Shown in pieces: positions 1 to 9,953 of a DNA stretch of 58,952 nt. The DNA lies in the NCBI GenBank assembly GCA_009923455.1, contig RFTL01000002.1, positions 1-58,952 on the forward strand, written 5' to 3'. The position numbers and the translations under genes are program-made. The stretch comes from Actinomycetota bacterium (GTDB lineage Bacteria > Actinomycetota > Actinomycetes > Actinomycetales > Microbacteriaceae). The first letter of the stretch is position 1. Every line of letters begins with the position of its first letter. A model generated the notes under the pieces. It saw nothing but the letters and a program-made list of their open reading frames with translations, made no database searches and was not told where the DNA came from.

Positions 1-1
1 C

Positions 2-1483
2 TACAGCGTCGGAATTTTGCTCCAGGAGCCGCCACTCAATGAGGAGAAAACCGTTCTAGGAAATGTCGAAGAAGCTGTTGGTGAGCTAAAGGGCAAAATC
101 GATCGCTTCAACGAGATCTCTGCCGAGCTGGCAAACCCAGATGCCGACTACGACTCTTTACTTGCGGAAATGGGCACTCTGCAAGAGGAAATTGACGCTC
201 AAAATGGCTGGGATCTTGAGAACCAGCTCGAGCAAGCCATGGATGCACTACGTTGCCCTCCGGGGGACACCCCTGTTACTCACCTTTCTGGTGGTGAGCG
301 CCGTCGCGTCGCGCTTTGCAAGCTCTTGCTTCAAAAGCCCGACCTGTTGCTTCTCGACGAGCCGACGAACCACCTTGATGCCGAGAGCGTGTTGTGGCTG
401 GAGCAACACCTAGCGAAGTATCCCGGTGCGGTTCTTGCCGTCACTCACGACCGTTACTTCCTTGACAATGTTGCCGAATGGATCTTGGAGCTAGACCGTG
501 GTCGTGCCTACCCATACGAGGGCAACTACTCCACATATCTTGAAAAGAAAGCCGAGCGACTAGAGGTTCAGGGCAAGAAAGATGCCAAGCTCGCCAAGCG
601 CCTAGCAGATGAACTTGAGTGGGTGCGTTCATCGCCAAAGGCAAAGCAAACCAAATCCAAGGCTCGCCTCGCTCGTTATGAGGAGATGGCAGCAGAAGCC
701 GAGAAGACTCGCAAGCTCGATTTTGAAGAGATTCAGATTCCACCAGGACCGCGTCTTGGAAATGTCGTCATTGAGGCCAAGAACATTTCTAAGGGCTTCG
801 ATGGTCGACCATTGTTCAGCAACCTCTCTTTCTCACTTCCTAGAAACGGAATCGTTGGAATTATTGGTCCTAACGGTGTTGGAAAGTCGACTCTGTTTAA
901 GTGCATCACCGGCATGCACGAACTCGACTCTGGCGATCTCAAGATCGGTGAAACCGTAAAGATTTCTTATGTTGACCAGAACCGCGCTGGCATTGACCCT
1001 CAAAAATCACTTTGGGAAGTTGTTTCTGGTGGGCTGGACTTCATTACTGTTGGCCAGGTCGAGATGCCATCCCGAGCCTATGTGGCTGCCTTTGGATTCA
1101 AAGGTGGTGACCAGCAAAAGAAGGCGGGTGTGCTATCGGGTGGTGAGCGCAACCGTTTGAATCTAGCTCTCACTCTCAAGCAGGGTGGAAATCTGTTGCT
1201 GCTCGATGAGCCAACCAATGACCTCGACGTCGAGACTCTAGCTTCGCTAGAGAATGCATTGCTGGAGTTTCCAGGGTGTGCGGTTGTGATCACTCACGAC
1301 CGTTGGTTCCTGGACCGCGTTGCGAGCCACATTTTGGCTTATGAAGGAACCGACGAGAATCCTGACCAGTGGTACTGGTTTGAAGGAAACTTCGAGGCTT
1401 ACGAGGCCAACAAGATTGAGCGACTAGGTCCTGAGGCTGCCAAGCCGCACCGCTCAACCTATCGTCGACTCACCCGCGATTAG
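2..1483 (+). CDS. ettA: ABC-F ATPase, energy-dependent translational throttle protein EttA (5' end outside window)
   Basis: Frame is open from the window edge; two ABC signature/Walker B sets (LSGGERRRVALCKLLLQKPDLLLLDEPTNHLD; LSGGERNRLNLALTLKQGGNLLLLDEPTNDLD). Confidence 0.93.
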   Translation, partial: YSVGILLQEPPLNEEKTVLGNVEEAVGELKGKIDRFNEISAELANPDADYDSLLAEMGTLQEEIDAQNGWDLENQLEQAMDALRCPPGDTPVTHLSGGERRRVALCKLLLQKPDLLLLDEPTNHLDAESVLWLEQHLAKYPGAVLAVTHDRYFLDNVAEWILELDRGRAYPYEGNYSTYLEKKAERLEVQGKKDAKLAKRLADELEWVRSSPKAKQTKSKARLARYEEMAAEAEKTRKLDFEEIQIPPGPRLGNVVIEAKNISKGFDGRPLFSNLSFSLPRNGIVGIIGPNGVGKSTLFKCITGMHELDSGDLKIGETVKISYVDQNRAGIDPQKSLWEVVSGGLDFITVGQVEMPSRAYVAAFGFKGGDQQKKAGVLSGGERNRLNLALTLKQGGNLLLLDEPTNDLDVETLASLENALLEFPGCAVVITHDRWFLDRVASHILAYEGTDENPDQWYWFEGNFEAYEANKIERLGPEAAKPHRSTYRRLTRD

Positions 1484-2355
1484 GAGATCTCAGGGATTCG
1501 GATCATGCCCTCTTGGGCACAAGTGGCAACCAGTTCACCCGCTTGATTGAAGATCTTTCCAATCGAGAGTCCTCTGCCACCCTGTGCCGATGGACTTTCC
1601 TGAACGTATAGGTGCCACTGATCCACTCTGGTTGGTCGGTGAAACCACATCGCGTGATCGAGGCTTGCCGAACTAAGTCCGGGGTATGCCCAGGTGATTC
1701 CATGGCGTTTGAGGATTGATTCCAAGATTGTGTAATCCGATGCATACGCCAGGGCGGCAGTGTTGAGCTGCGGATCATTAGAAAACTCACCTAAAGCTTT
1801 GAACCAAACCATTTGAGAGCTAACTCGCTCTCTTGGGGGTTTGAAATAGAGGGGCTCAGTAACGTGCCTGAGATCAAATGGTCGTGCTTTTGACCAGTAT
1901 TCCGCGGTCGGGTGGGCTATCTCTCCCAGCAGCTGAGCTGCTGAGGGGAGAGTTTCTGGAAGCGGAACGTTGGCCGGGAAATTAGTTGTGTGCTCTACGC
2001 CGACCGCCTCCTCCTGAAACGAAGCGATCATCGAGAAAATCGGAACATCGTTCTGAATCGCATGGACTCTTCTGGCACTAAAGCTCTTTCCGTCTCTGAG
2101 GAGCTCCACCGAAAAGCGAATTTCTTTCTCGATGTCACCAGGCCTTAGGAAATATGAATGCAGCGAGTGAACTCTGCGTTGTGGGTCGACAGTTCGCTGG
2201 GCAGCGGTTAGCGCTTGGGCTAAAACCTGGCCACCAAATACCCTGCCATGAGGCATCCACTGGGTGTATCCGATGAACTCGGTTTCTGATACCGGTGTCA
2301 GATCCAGCACACGAAGTAGGTCAGCTACTGGGTCATTCGGGATTGCAATCGACAT
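1480..2355 (-). CDS. tesB: acyl-CoA thioesterase II
   Basis: ORF 291 aa; TesB-like motifs (HGRVFGGQVLAQAL, HSLHSYFLRPGD, LDHAMWFHRP). Confidence 0.9.
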   Translation of the reverse strand: MSIAIPNDPVADLLRVLDLTPVSETEFIGYTQWMPHGRVFGGQVLAQALTAAQRTVDPQRRVHSLHSYFLRPGDIEKEIRFSVELLRDGKSFSARRVHAIQNDVPIFSMIASFQEEAVGVEHTTNFPANVPLPETLPSAAQLLGEIAHPTAEYWSKARPFDLRHVTEPLYFKPPRERVSSQMVWFKALGEFSNDPQLNTAALAYASDYTILESILKRHGITWAYPGLSSASLDHAMWFHRPTRVDQWHLYVQESPSAQGGRGLSIGKIFNQAGELVATCAQEGMIRIPEIS

Positions 2356-2389
2356 AGTTTCCCTTGTTCAGCGCTAGTTTAGAACTCTC

Positions 2390-3040
2390 ATGCCTGCTAT
2401 TCAGTTCAACGACCCAAGGGACATCTCAGACCTTGTCAGCTATTTAGAGCGAGCCAAGAAGCTCGATTCGGATGGATTGGTCAAGTTTCGGGGTTTCCAC
2501 GACGTTTTGGCTGTTTATGTATCGCCAATCTTCAGCGCCAGTCTGCTTAGCGATGGACCAACAGTTCTAGGGCTTAGAACATTGAAGCTGCCATTTGAAC
2601 ATCAGGTTGACGTGAACTTTGAACTCTCGGCCATTTTGGAGCGCTTGGTCGGCATCGGCGAGGACTTATCCCTGGAGCTTCCGCCGGTGCAGCAGCGGGC
2701 AGCATGGACTGGGATCACGCCCCCGAGAGATGGGTGGGAATCGGTTGGAACTCTGTCACAAGAGCAAGTAACCGCCTGGGCCAAGGATGGGATTGCAGAG
2801 GTAGCATCGGCAATTCCGCAAAGCGTTGGAAGCTCGATTGCAAATAAGGTTCGACTGCAAGTTTGGGGGAGAAGCGTGGGGGATACACTCCAGCTTCCAG
2901 CAGGAGCTGCCTTTGCGCTTTCAGGCCTTGGTTTTATGTCACCAAATGAAGAAGTCCGGGTTTTCAAAACTCGTGGCTGGCTTCGCCTTAGCACTCAGCA
3001 CGGTCACGTGCTCTGCAAGGAAGCGCCGAGCTTGGTTTAG
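2390..3040 (+). CDS. conserved hypothetical protein
   Basis: 216 aa ORF filling the gap between tesB and globin; stop interlocks with the globin stop; no family recognised. Confidence 0.75.
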   Translation: MPAIQFNDPRDISDLVSYLERAKKLDSDGLVKFRGFHDVLAVYVSPIFSASLLSDGPTVLGLRTLKLPFEHQVDVNFELSAILERLVGIGEDLSLELPPVQQRAAWTGITPPRDGWESVGTLSQEQVTAWAKDGIAEVASAIPQSVGSSIANKVRLQVWGRSVGDTLQLPAGAAFALSGLGFMSPNEEVRVFKTRGWLRLSTQHGHVLCKEAPSLV

Positions 3041-3420
3041 TCCTCGAAGCTGTTTAGCATCGCGTGTGCGGCCCGCTCCAAGTAATCCCAAAGCATCTCA
3101 CGGTCGATCGGTGCCAGCTCCAAGGCATCAACCGCTACCCTCATGTGACTGAGCCACGAATCTCTGGCTTTAGGCCCAATCTTGAATTCAAAGTGCCGCA
3201 TCCTCAGCCGAGGATGCCCGCGCTCTTGCTGGTAGGTATCTGGTCCTCCCCAGTACTGTTCAAGAAACATTTTCAGGCGACGCTCTGCTGGACCAAGATC
3301 TTCTTCTGGATACATTGGTTTTAGGAGCGGGTCGTTTTGCACTCCCTCATAAAAAACTTTGGTCAGTTTGGCGAAGCCAGCCTCACCGATGCGGTCATAA
3401 AGATTTTCCATGTGAGCCAT
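3037..3420 (-). CDS. truncated hemoglobin (group II / GlbO-like)
   Basis: NLYDRIGEAGFAKLTKVFYEGV...PEEDLGPAERRLKMFLEQYWGGPDTYQQERGHPRLRMRHFEFKIG; start uncertain (3411-3468). Confidence 0.88.
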   Translation of the reverse strand: MAHMENLYDRIGEAGFAKLTKVFYEGVQNDPLLKPMYPEEDLGPAERRLKMFLEQYWGGPDTYQQERGHPRLRMRHFEFKIGPKARDSWLSHMRVAVDALELAPIDREMLWDYLERAAHAMLNSFED

Positions 3421-3955
3421 TACCGACGTTGATGATTTCGCCATTTCGGACAAACCAGAGCATGCCATCTTTATCGCGAACCTCTGTGACTCTCAGTCTG
3501 ACTCTTTCGACTTTGCCAACTACGGTTCCAAGATTCACGTCGTCACCAACACCAAACTGGTCTTCAAACACCATGAAGATCCCTGAGATGACATCCTTCA
3601 CCAGGGTTTGAGCACCAAAACCAACCGCTGCTCCGACGATTGTCGAAACGGCGATTAGAGCTCCCACATCAACGCCCAGCTCGCTCAAAATCATCACAAT
3701 GACAGTGATCACGAGGGTCCAGGTCGCGAAGTTATCCAACACTGCGGAAATGGTCTTGCCGCGCTGACTCACTCGCTCATCACTGGATTTTGCTGTCTTG
3801 CCGTTTTTGGCAACGGTTCTAGCGCTTTCCAAGATCGCTCGAGTCGTTTTGCGGATTGAGAATGCCAACACGATTCTGGCAATCACAGCCAGAGCGATGA
3901 TTATGCCGATTCTTGCCGGGGTCTCCCAAGCTCCGAGCGACTCAAGCCACTGCAT
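3395..3955 (-). CDS. small-conductance mechanosensitive channel, MscS family
   Basis: Hydrophobic helices then GALIAVSTIVGAAVGFGAQTLVKDVISGIFMVFEDQFGVGD and C-terminal VRNGEIINVGN. Confidence 0.9.
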   Translation of the reverse strand: MQWLESLGAWETPARIGIIIALAVIARIVLAFSIRKTTRAILESARTVAKNGKTAKSSDERVSQRGKTISAVLDNFATWTLVITVIVMILSELGVDVGALIAVSTIVGAAVGFGAQTLVKDVISGIFMVFEDQFGVGDDVNLGTVVGKVERVRLRVTEVRDKDGMLWFVRNGEIINVGNGSHGKSL

Positions 3956-6501
3956 TAGGCATCACGCTTCTGAGCGGTTAATCCACGCTCCAGACCAGCT
4001 AGGTTCTCAATCAGGATTCTGCGAAGCGCTGGTTTTGCCTTGATTGATTCCTTTTCGATTAGCTGTTTGGTTTTGGCGGCGAGCTCGGCATTCGCCAACT
4101 GAATCGGGTAGAGGTTGTTTAGCAAGTAGGCAGCGATGTGATAGCTACGCTCATCCCAAATTCGCTCGGCATTAGCTAGGTAAAGATCGGCGAATGGTTC
4201 AAGCAGTGCTGTGTCATTCACTCGACCAAAAGCTAGCGAAGCTGAGTTGATAAGGGTGTTTGAGAGCTCTTCAGTCTCGGTGAGTTGCTTCCACATGGCT
4301 AGCTTGTCGCTAGCGGTTGGAAGAGCGGCCCTTGCAGCCGCAGCGAACTTTTGACCGTTGGCAGTGTTGTCACGCTGAAGCTCGGCAGCAATCTGAGCCT
4401 CTTTGTAGACGCCACAGATGGAGAGTCCGACTACTAGCTCCCAGCGCACATCCTGATCTACCTCGAGCCCTGGCAGACTGCTCTTTCCGGTGAGCAGGTT
4501 TTCCATCCACTGGGCCTGGGCTGATGTCCTAGCGAACTGCGGCACAAACTTCACGAACTGCAGTTGTGAATCGGAGCCAGGCTTGGCCTTGGTTGCCAGC
4601 TCGATTAGCCCGTCGGCAATTTTCTCAAGGGCCTTCTCGCGTTTGCTTGGTGCGGTGTAGAGGGTTCCCGTGGTGACCAGCTGTCGAAGCAAAGTAAGAA
4701 TGGTGGTGGATTCGGTTTCTGGTCCGATGTGACCAAGCACCAGGTCAATGAAGTCACTCGCGGATGACTCACCGTCTCTTGTAGCGTCCCAGGCTGCGGT
4801 CCACACCAGTGTTCTTGCTAGTGAGTCTTCAATGCCGGAAAGGTTTCCGAGCGCTGACTTCGCAGATCGTTCGTCGAGACGAATCTTTGCGTAGGCGAGG
4901 TCGTTGTCGTTCAGTAGGAGTAGGTCTGGTTGCTTCTTGCCAATCAGCTCTTTGATTTCACTTCGCGGGCCATCGATATCTAGCTCTAGGTATTCACTGC
5001 GAACGAGTTTTCCGTTCTCAAGGTTGAATAGTCCAATTCCCATTCGGTGCGGACGAATAGTTGGCTGCTCTTGAATTGCGGTCTGCAGAACGTGGAAAGA
5101 AGAGTACCTTCCTTCAGCATCCAGGGTGAACTCCGGCTTCAAGGTGTTTACACCCGCAGTCTCAAGCCAGAGCTTTGACCAGTTGGAAAGGTCTCGACCG
5201 GACTCCTTCTCTAGCTCTACCAGGAGATCCTTAAGCTCGGTGTTACCCCAGGCATGCTTTTTGAAGTAGCTCGAAACCCCGCGCACGAAAGGCTCTTTGC
5301 CAACCCAGGCAACCAACTGCTTGAGAACGGAAGCGCCCTTTGCATAGGTAATGCCGTCGAAGTTGACCTGAACGTCTTCTAGGTCGTTGATGGTTGCAAC
5401 GATTGGGTGTGTCGAGGGCAGCTGGTCCTGACGATAAGCCCAGTTTTTCTCCAAGGACGCGAAGGTGGTCCAAGCCTCTTTCCACTCGGTAGCCTCTGCG
5501 GTTGCCAGTGTCGAGGCGTACTCGGCAAAAGATTCATTTAGCCACAGGTCATTCCACCAGCGCATGGTGACCAGATCACCGAACCACATGTGCGCCAGCT
5601 CGTGCAGGATCGTTACAACCCTGCGCTCGCGAGTGGCGTCGCTCACGGCCGAGCGGAACACGTAGTTTTCGGTAAAGGTGACCGCTCCGGCGTTCTCCAT
5701 CGCACCAGCATTGAAGTCTGGGACCCAGAGTTGATCGTATTTCTCGAATGGATATGGAACGCCAAAGAGGTTTTCGAAGAAATCAAAACCTTCCTTGGTC
5801 TTCTCGAAGATGTATTCGGGGTCCATGAATTGGGCAAGGGACTTGCGACAAAAGACTCCAAGTGGAATGGTTCGACCAGAGGTTGACTGCAAGGAGTCAG
5901 TCCACTTCTCATATGGACCTGCGATCAATGCGGTGATGTAGCTCGAGATTCTTGGGGTCGGAGCAAAATCCCACCGAGCCTTGCCTGCTGTCAGAGGTTT
6001 TGCCACTGGGGTTGACTGGTTTGAAGTCACCTGCCAGTAATCAGGCGCGATGACACTAAAGCTGAATTCGGCCTTGAGATCTGGCTGTTCGAAAACCGGG
6101 AACATCCTTCTGGAATCAGGCACCTCAAATTGGGTATACAGGTAAACCTCATTGTCGACCGGATCTACAAAGCGGTGGAGACCTTCGCCTGAATTTGAAT
6201 ACTTTCCGTAAGCGAATATTTCTAGGCTGTTTGACTCCTCTAGGTTCGGAAGTTCAATCCGAACCCCATCGCTGTGGGTCGCTGGGTCGAGTGAGACACC
6301 GTTTAGGGTGATCTTTTCCACCGATGCAGTAATGGCGTCAATGAAGGTGTTGTATCCGGGTGTGGCATCGAAGTGGATTGTGGTTTCGGACTTGAAGGTC
6401 TCAGGGCTTGTTGTCAGGTCAAGTACCACCTGATAGCTGTGAACTTTGAGATTGGCTGCGCGCTCAGCTGCTTCGACGCGAGTTAGGTTTTCACCAGGCA
6501 T
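3955..6501 (-). CDS. pepN: aminopeptidase N (M1 family)
   Basis: GAMENAGAVTFTENYVF and HELAHMWFGDLVTMRWWNDLWLNESFAEY zinc/exopeptidase motifs. Confidence 0.96.
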   Translation of the reverse strand: MPGENLTRVEAAERAANLKVHSYQVVLDLTTSPETFKSETTIHFDATPGYNTFIDAITASVEKITLNGVSLDPATHSDGVRIELPNLEESNSLEIFAYGKYSNSGEGLHRFVDPVDNEVYLYTQFEVPDSRRMFPVFEQPDLKAEFSFSVIAPDYWQVTSNQSTPVAKPLTAGKARWDFAPTPRISSYITALIAGPYEKWTDSLQSTSGRTIPLGVFCRKSLAQFMDPEYIFEKTKEGFDFFENLFGVPYPFEKYDQLWVPDFNAGAMENAGAVTFTENYVFRSAVSDATRERRVVTILHELAHMWFGDLVTMRWWNDLWLNESFAEYASTLATAEATEWKEAWTTFASLEKNWAYRQDQLPSTHPIVATINDLEDVQVNFDGITYAKGASVLKQLVAWVGKEPFVRGVSSYFKKHAWGNTELKDLLVELEKESGRDLSNWSKLWLETAGVNTLKPEFTLDAEGRYSSFHVLQTAIQEQPTIRPHRMGIGLFNLENGKLVRSEYLELDIDGPRSEIKELIGKKQPDLLLLNDNDLAYAKIRLDERSAKSALGNLSGIEDSLARTLVWTAAWDATRDGESSASDFIDLVLGHIGPETESTTILTLLRQLVTTGTLYTAPSKREKALEKIADGLIELATKAKPGSDSQLQFVKFVPQFARTSAQAQWMENLLTGKSSLPGLEVDQDVRWELVVGLSICGVYKEAQIAAELQRDNTANGQKFAAAARAALPTASDKLAMWKQLTETEELSNTLINSASLAFGRVNDTALLEPFADLYLANAERIWDERSYHIAAYLLNNLYPIQLANAELAAKTKQLIEKESIKAKPALRRILIENLAGLERGLTAQKRDA

Positions 6502-6581
6502 GTTTATTCAAGTCTCCGTTAACTCTGTGTAACCAAAAGCCTAAGGCGTATTCAAAGTTCAAACTGCCGAGATAATTAGTT

Positions 6582-7757
6582 ATGTTCTCAATCCCGCAAG
6601 CTGCGACCACATCGATTGAGAACGCCGTTACGCTCGTTGAAATCGGTGCCGCACTCCTAGTTTTGGGGATTGTGGCATTCATCGCGAATCGCTTGAAATT
6701 CTCCGTGGTGCCGCTTTATCTGCTGATTGGTCTCGCAATTGGCGAGGGTGGCGTCGTGCCACTGGAGCTCGGTGAAGATTTCTTGAACACCGGTGCCCAA
6801 ATTGGCGCAATCATGCTGCTATTACTTTTGGGGCTTGAGTATTCTGCCTATGACCTAGCCAAGGCCTTTCAAGATCGAAAGAGTGCGGGTCTGATTGACT
6901 TTCTTGCAAATGCCACCCCTGGCTTTGTGTTGGGACTCATTCTTGGATGGGGGCTACCGGGAGCGCTGGCACTTGGTGGCATTACCTACGTGTCTTCCTC
7001 TGGAATCGCAGCGCAGCTAATAAAGGAAATGGGTTGGCGAAGATCCGAGGTTTCGAAGCGCGCAATTGGAGTTTTGGTTTTTGAAGACCTAGCGCTTGCG
7101 CCCTATCTACCACTATTGACCTCCGTAGTGCTGGGGGTATCGGCAATCTCCGGAATCATCTCGGTCTCTTTGGCCCTGGCAATCACCGGCCTGGTGATTC
7201 TGGTGAGCTTTAGAGGGACTGCGAAGTGGAGCAAGATCCTAGATCCCAATGAGCCTGGTGGTTTGCTGCTAACGGTTTTCGGTGCTGCGCTGTTGGCAGC
7301 TGGTCTTGCGGACATGTTTGGCTTCTCGGGTGTGGTTGCCGCATTCTTGCTCGGTCTTTTGCTAACCGGTGAGGTGGCAGAAACCGCGAGAGCTCGATTG
7401 AGCCCGATACGAGACATCTTTGCGGCCATCTTCTTTCTCTTTTTTGGTATCACCACAAATCCAGCAGATCTTCCGGCCGTGCTCCCGCTTGCATTGCTTT
7501 TGACTGTGATCGGAATAGCGGGCAAGTATCTAGTTGGTTGGTGGGTCACCAGGGATCTGAGTGATCCGATGAGTGCTTGGAGAGTGACCGGATTCTTGAT
7601 AGCTCGGGGAGAGTTCTCGATGGTGATTGCCGCTTTGGCTGCTCCCGTAGTTGTTGGTGTTGAGCTGCAGGCCCTCACCATTGCCTATGTAATTTTGACT
7701 GCGTTTGCCGCATCGGTCGTTCTGCGGCTAGTTAGGAGCAAACTTGATAAGCGCTAA
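6582..7757 (+). CDS. cation:proton antiporter (CPA2/KefB-like)
   Basis: 391 aa polytopic membrane protein; NRLKFSVVPLYLLIGLAIGEGG and LGLEYSAYDLAKAFQDR features. Confidence 0.85.
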   Translation: MFSIPQAATTSIENAVTLVEIGAALLVLGIVAFIANRLKFSVVPLYLLIGLAIGEGGVVPLELGEDFLNTGAQIGAIMLLLLLGLEYSAYDLAKAFQDRKSAGLIDFLANATPGFVLGLILGWGLPGALALGGITYVSSSGIAAQLIKEMGWRRSEVSKRAIGVLVFEDLALAPYLPLLTSVVLGVSAISGIISVSLALAITGLVILVSFRGTAKWSKILDPNEPGGLLLTVFGAALLAAGLADMFGFSGVVAAFLLGLLLTGEVAETARARLSPIRDIFAAIFFLFFGITTNPADLPAVLPLALLLTVIGIAGKYLVGWWVTRDLSDPMSAWRVTGFLIARGEFSMVIAALAAPVVVGVELQALTIAYVILTAFAASVVLRLVRSKLDKR

Positions 7758-8430
7758 GAGGCTTTTCGTTTTTGCAGCATTTCTCTCCGCTGCTCACCTA
7801 GGTTTTTTGTTCTTCGCGAATCAATCGGGATGGCTCGGCGAACAGATTCCAGCGCACTGGGGCTTTAACCTCACAGCCGATCGTTTCATTGACTTTGGTC
7901 AGTTGATTTTCGAGGTATCGCTGCTTCAAGCTTTCGGCCTAGTCTTTCCGCTAGCTGCGATGTTCGTTCGACCAAGGCTTCTGGCGGGTCTATTGAAAGT
8001 CGCTGGATTTGGAATCTTCTTGATGATGCAGGTAATCGCCTGGTTTGTCACAGCTGTTCAGCTAAGTGCTGGAGAACAGCGTTTTCCAGTACTGCTGTTT
8101 TTAGGTTTGTTGGCCTTCCCGATCCTTGCCCTGGTTCTATCGCTGACTAAGCCTGAGGTTTCGATCTCGGATCGACTGCGCATCAAGGTGAGGGGAATCA
8201 CTATCTTCAGTTTGGATTTCAGCGAGGTCACATCGCTTAGTGAGATAGAACTTCGGGCTAGGGATTTCGGTGGATTGGGAATTCGATATGCGTCCAAGAA
8301 GCTAGCCTTTATTCCAAGAGCTGGGCGTGGGGTTGAGCTCAAGCTGAACTCGGGTGAGTCGGTTGCTATTTACTCGACGCAACCTGAAGTTTTACTTCAG
8401 GCAATCAAGACAAAATTGGAGCAGTCATGA
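7744..8430 (+). CDS. membrane protein with DUF1648-like N-terminus
   Basis: EQIPAHWGFNLTADRFIDFG motif plus four predicted TM segments; overlaps the antiporter 3' end. Confidence 0.65.
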   Translation: MISAKRLFVFAAFLSAAHLGFLFFANQSGWLGEQIPAHWGFNLTADRFIDFGQLIFEVSLLQAFGLVFPLAAMFVRPRLLAGLLKVAGFGIFLMMQVIAWFVTAVQLSAGEQRFPVLLFLGLLAFPILALVLSLTKPEVSISDRLRIKVRGITIFSLDFSEVTSLSEIELRARDFGGLGIRYASKKLAFIPRAGRGVELKLNSGESVAIYSTQPEVLLQAIKTKLEQS

Positions 8431-8900
8431 GAATCCACATCGCAACTGATCACGCTGGTATGGAGTTGAGTGCTTATTTGGTGAGAGAGCTTTCAGCCCT
8501 GGGGCACCAACTAATCGATCATGGTCCCAAGGTTTATGACGCACTGGATGACTATCCGGGATTCTGCATCGCAGCAGCTAAGGCGGTAGTTCAGGACCAG
8601 GAAGAAGGTTTGCAAGCGCTCGGGATAGTGCTTGGCGGAAGCGGCAATGGCGAACAGATTGCAGCCAACAAGGTAAAGGGCATCAGGGCGGCGTTGATTT
8701 GGAATGCTGACACGGCAGCATTGGCCAGGGATCACAACGATGCAAATGTCTGCGCGCTGGGCGCTAGGCAGCACTCTCAGGAGGAGGTTTTGGAGTTGGT
8801 GAAAATCTTTATTGCCAAAGACTTCTCAAACGATGAGCGGCATGTTCGTCGCATTTCCAAGATTGCGCGGTACGAGAGCACTGGCGAGGTCATCTACTAG
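8427..8900 (+). CDS. rpiB: ribose-5-phosphate isomerase B
   Basis: MRIHIATDHAGMELSAYL, GIVLGGSGNGEQIAANKVKGIRAAL. Confidence 0.93.
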   Translation: MRIHIATDHAGMELSAYLVRELSALGHQLIDHGPKVYDALDDYPGFCIAAAKAVVQDQEEGLQALGIVLGGSGNGEQIAANKVKGIRAALIWNADTAALARDHNDANVCALGARQHSQEEVLELVKIFIAKDFSNDERHVRRISKIARYESTGEVIY

Positions 8901-9692
8901 ATGCCCGAGGGTCATACCGTTCACCGCACGGCAGGCATATTTCAGAAGAAGTTCGCAGGTTCAACTCTTCGAGTTAGCTCTCCACAGGGCAGATTCACAG
9001 ACGCGAGCCTGATCGATGGCAGCAAATTGCTCAGTGCGCATGCTTGGGGTAAGCAGCTGTTTCTGAAGTTTGAGCCCGCGATTTTGCGCATTCACCTTGG
9101 AATCTATGGCAAGTGGCGCATTGAATCTCATGAAGGAGAATTGCCTGAGCCCAAGGGCCAGGTGCGGGCAAGGTTCACGAGCGATAAAGACTTTGCCGAC
9201 CTGCGGGGACCTACCGCATGCGAGTTAGTGGATACCGAGGGTTATCTGGGCGTTGTTTCAAAACTCGGGCCAGATCCTCTTCGACCAGACCCAAAAGGTG
9301 ATGAGGGAGAAAGATTCGTTAGCAGGGTCTTGAAATCACCAACTCCAATTGGGCAGTTACTTATGAACCAGTCAGTATTGGCTGGGGTGGGAAATGTCTA
9401 TCGGGCCGAGTTGTTATTCAGAGCCGGAATCAATCCGCACACACCGGGTAAACAGTTGACTAGAGAGCAAGTTGCTGGCATCTGGTTCGATGCCGTAGCG
9501 CTAATGCCACTTGGAGTTAGGACCGGATTGATGCTCACCAGAGATGGCTTTCTGAAGGGTCGGCCCAAGCTGGAGGATCGTTACCTGGTTTATAAGCGTG
9601 AGGGGCTGCCGTGCAGGGTCTGTGGCAGCAGCGTTGTGATTGAGATAATGGCGACCAGAAAGCTGTACTACTGCGTTAAGTGCCAGAAGTAA
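8901..9692 (+). CDS. Fpg/Nei family DNA glycosylase
   Basis: N-terminal MPEGHTVHR; MNQSVLAGVGNVYRAELLF; C-terminal zinc finger CRVCGSSVVIEIMATRKLYYCVKCQK. Confidence 0.93.
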   Translation: MPEGHTVHRTAGIFQKKFAGSTLRVSSPQGRFTDASLIDGSKLLSAHAWGKQLFLKFEPAILRIHLGIYGKWRIESHEGELPEPKGQVRARFTSDKDFADLRGPTACELVDTEGYLGVVSKLGPDPLRPDPKGDEGERFVSRVLKSPTPIGQLLMNQSVLAGVGNVYRAELLFRAGINPHTPGKQLTREQVAGIWFDAVALMPLGVRTGLMLTRDGFLKGRPKLEDRYLVYKREGLPCRVCGSSVVIEIMATRKLYYCVKCQK

Positions 9693-9693
9693 T

Positions 9694-9767
9694 TGGAGCG
9701 AGTGACGGGAATCGAACCCGCACCATCAGTTTGGAAGACTGAGGCTCTACCATTGAGCTACACTCGC
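9694..9767 (-). tRNA. tRNA-Gly(TCC)
   Basis: Reverse complement gcgagtgtagctcaatggtagagcctcagtcttccaaactgatggtgcgggttcgattcccgtcactcgctcca; complete cloverleaf with encoded CCA. Confidence 0.97.
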
Positions 9768-9841
9768 AAAGTCGTTTAGACGAGACACCATTCTATGGGG
9801 TAGAGTGGTGGAGTTTTCGACCTTAGGGTTGAAAAAACCTC

Positions 9842-9918
9842 CGGGATGTAGCGCAACTTGGTAGCGCACCTGTTTTGGGTACAGGGGGTTGCAGGTTCAA
9901 ATCCTGTCATCCCGACCA
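9842..9918 (+). tRNA. tRNA-Pro(TGG)
   Basis: cgggatgtagcgcaacttggtagcgcacctgttttgggtacagggggttgcaggttcaaatcctgtcatcccgacca; cloverleaf with encoded CCA. Confidence 0.97.
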
Positions 9919-9953
9919 GTTACTGAGTAGTCCACCTATCTCACGGAGAAACG

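Noticed and set aside
7103-7681. 192-aa antisense ORF opposite the antiporter
   Set aside because: Low-complexity K/S/A/P-rich product typical of shadow ORFs; no start signal or homologous features
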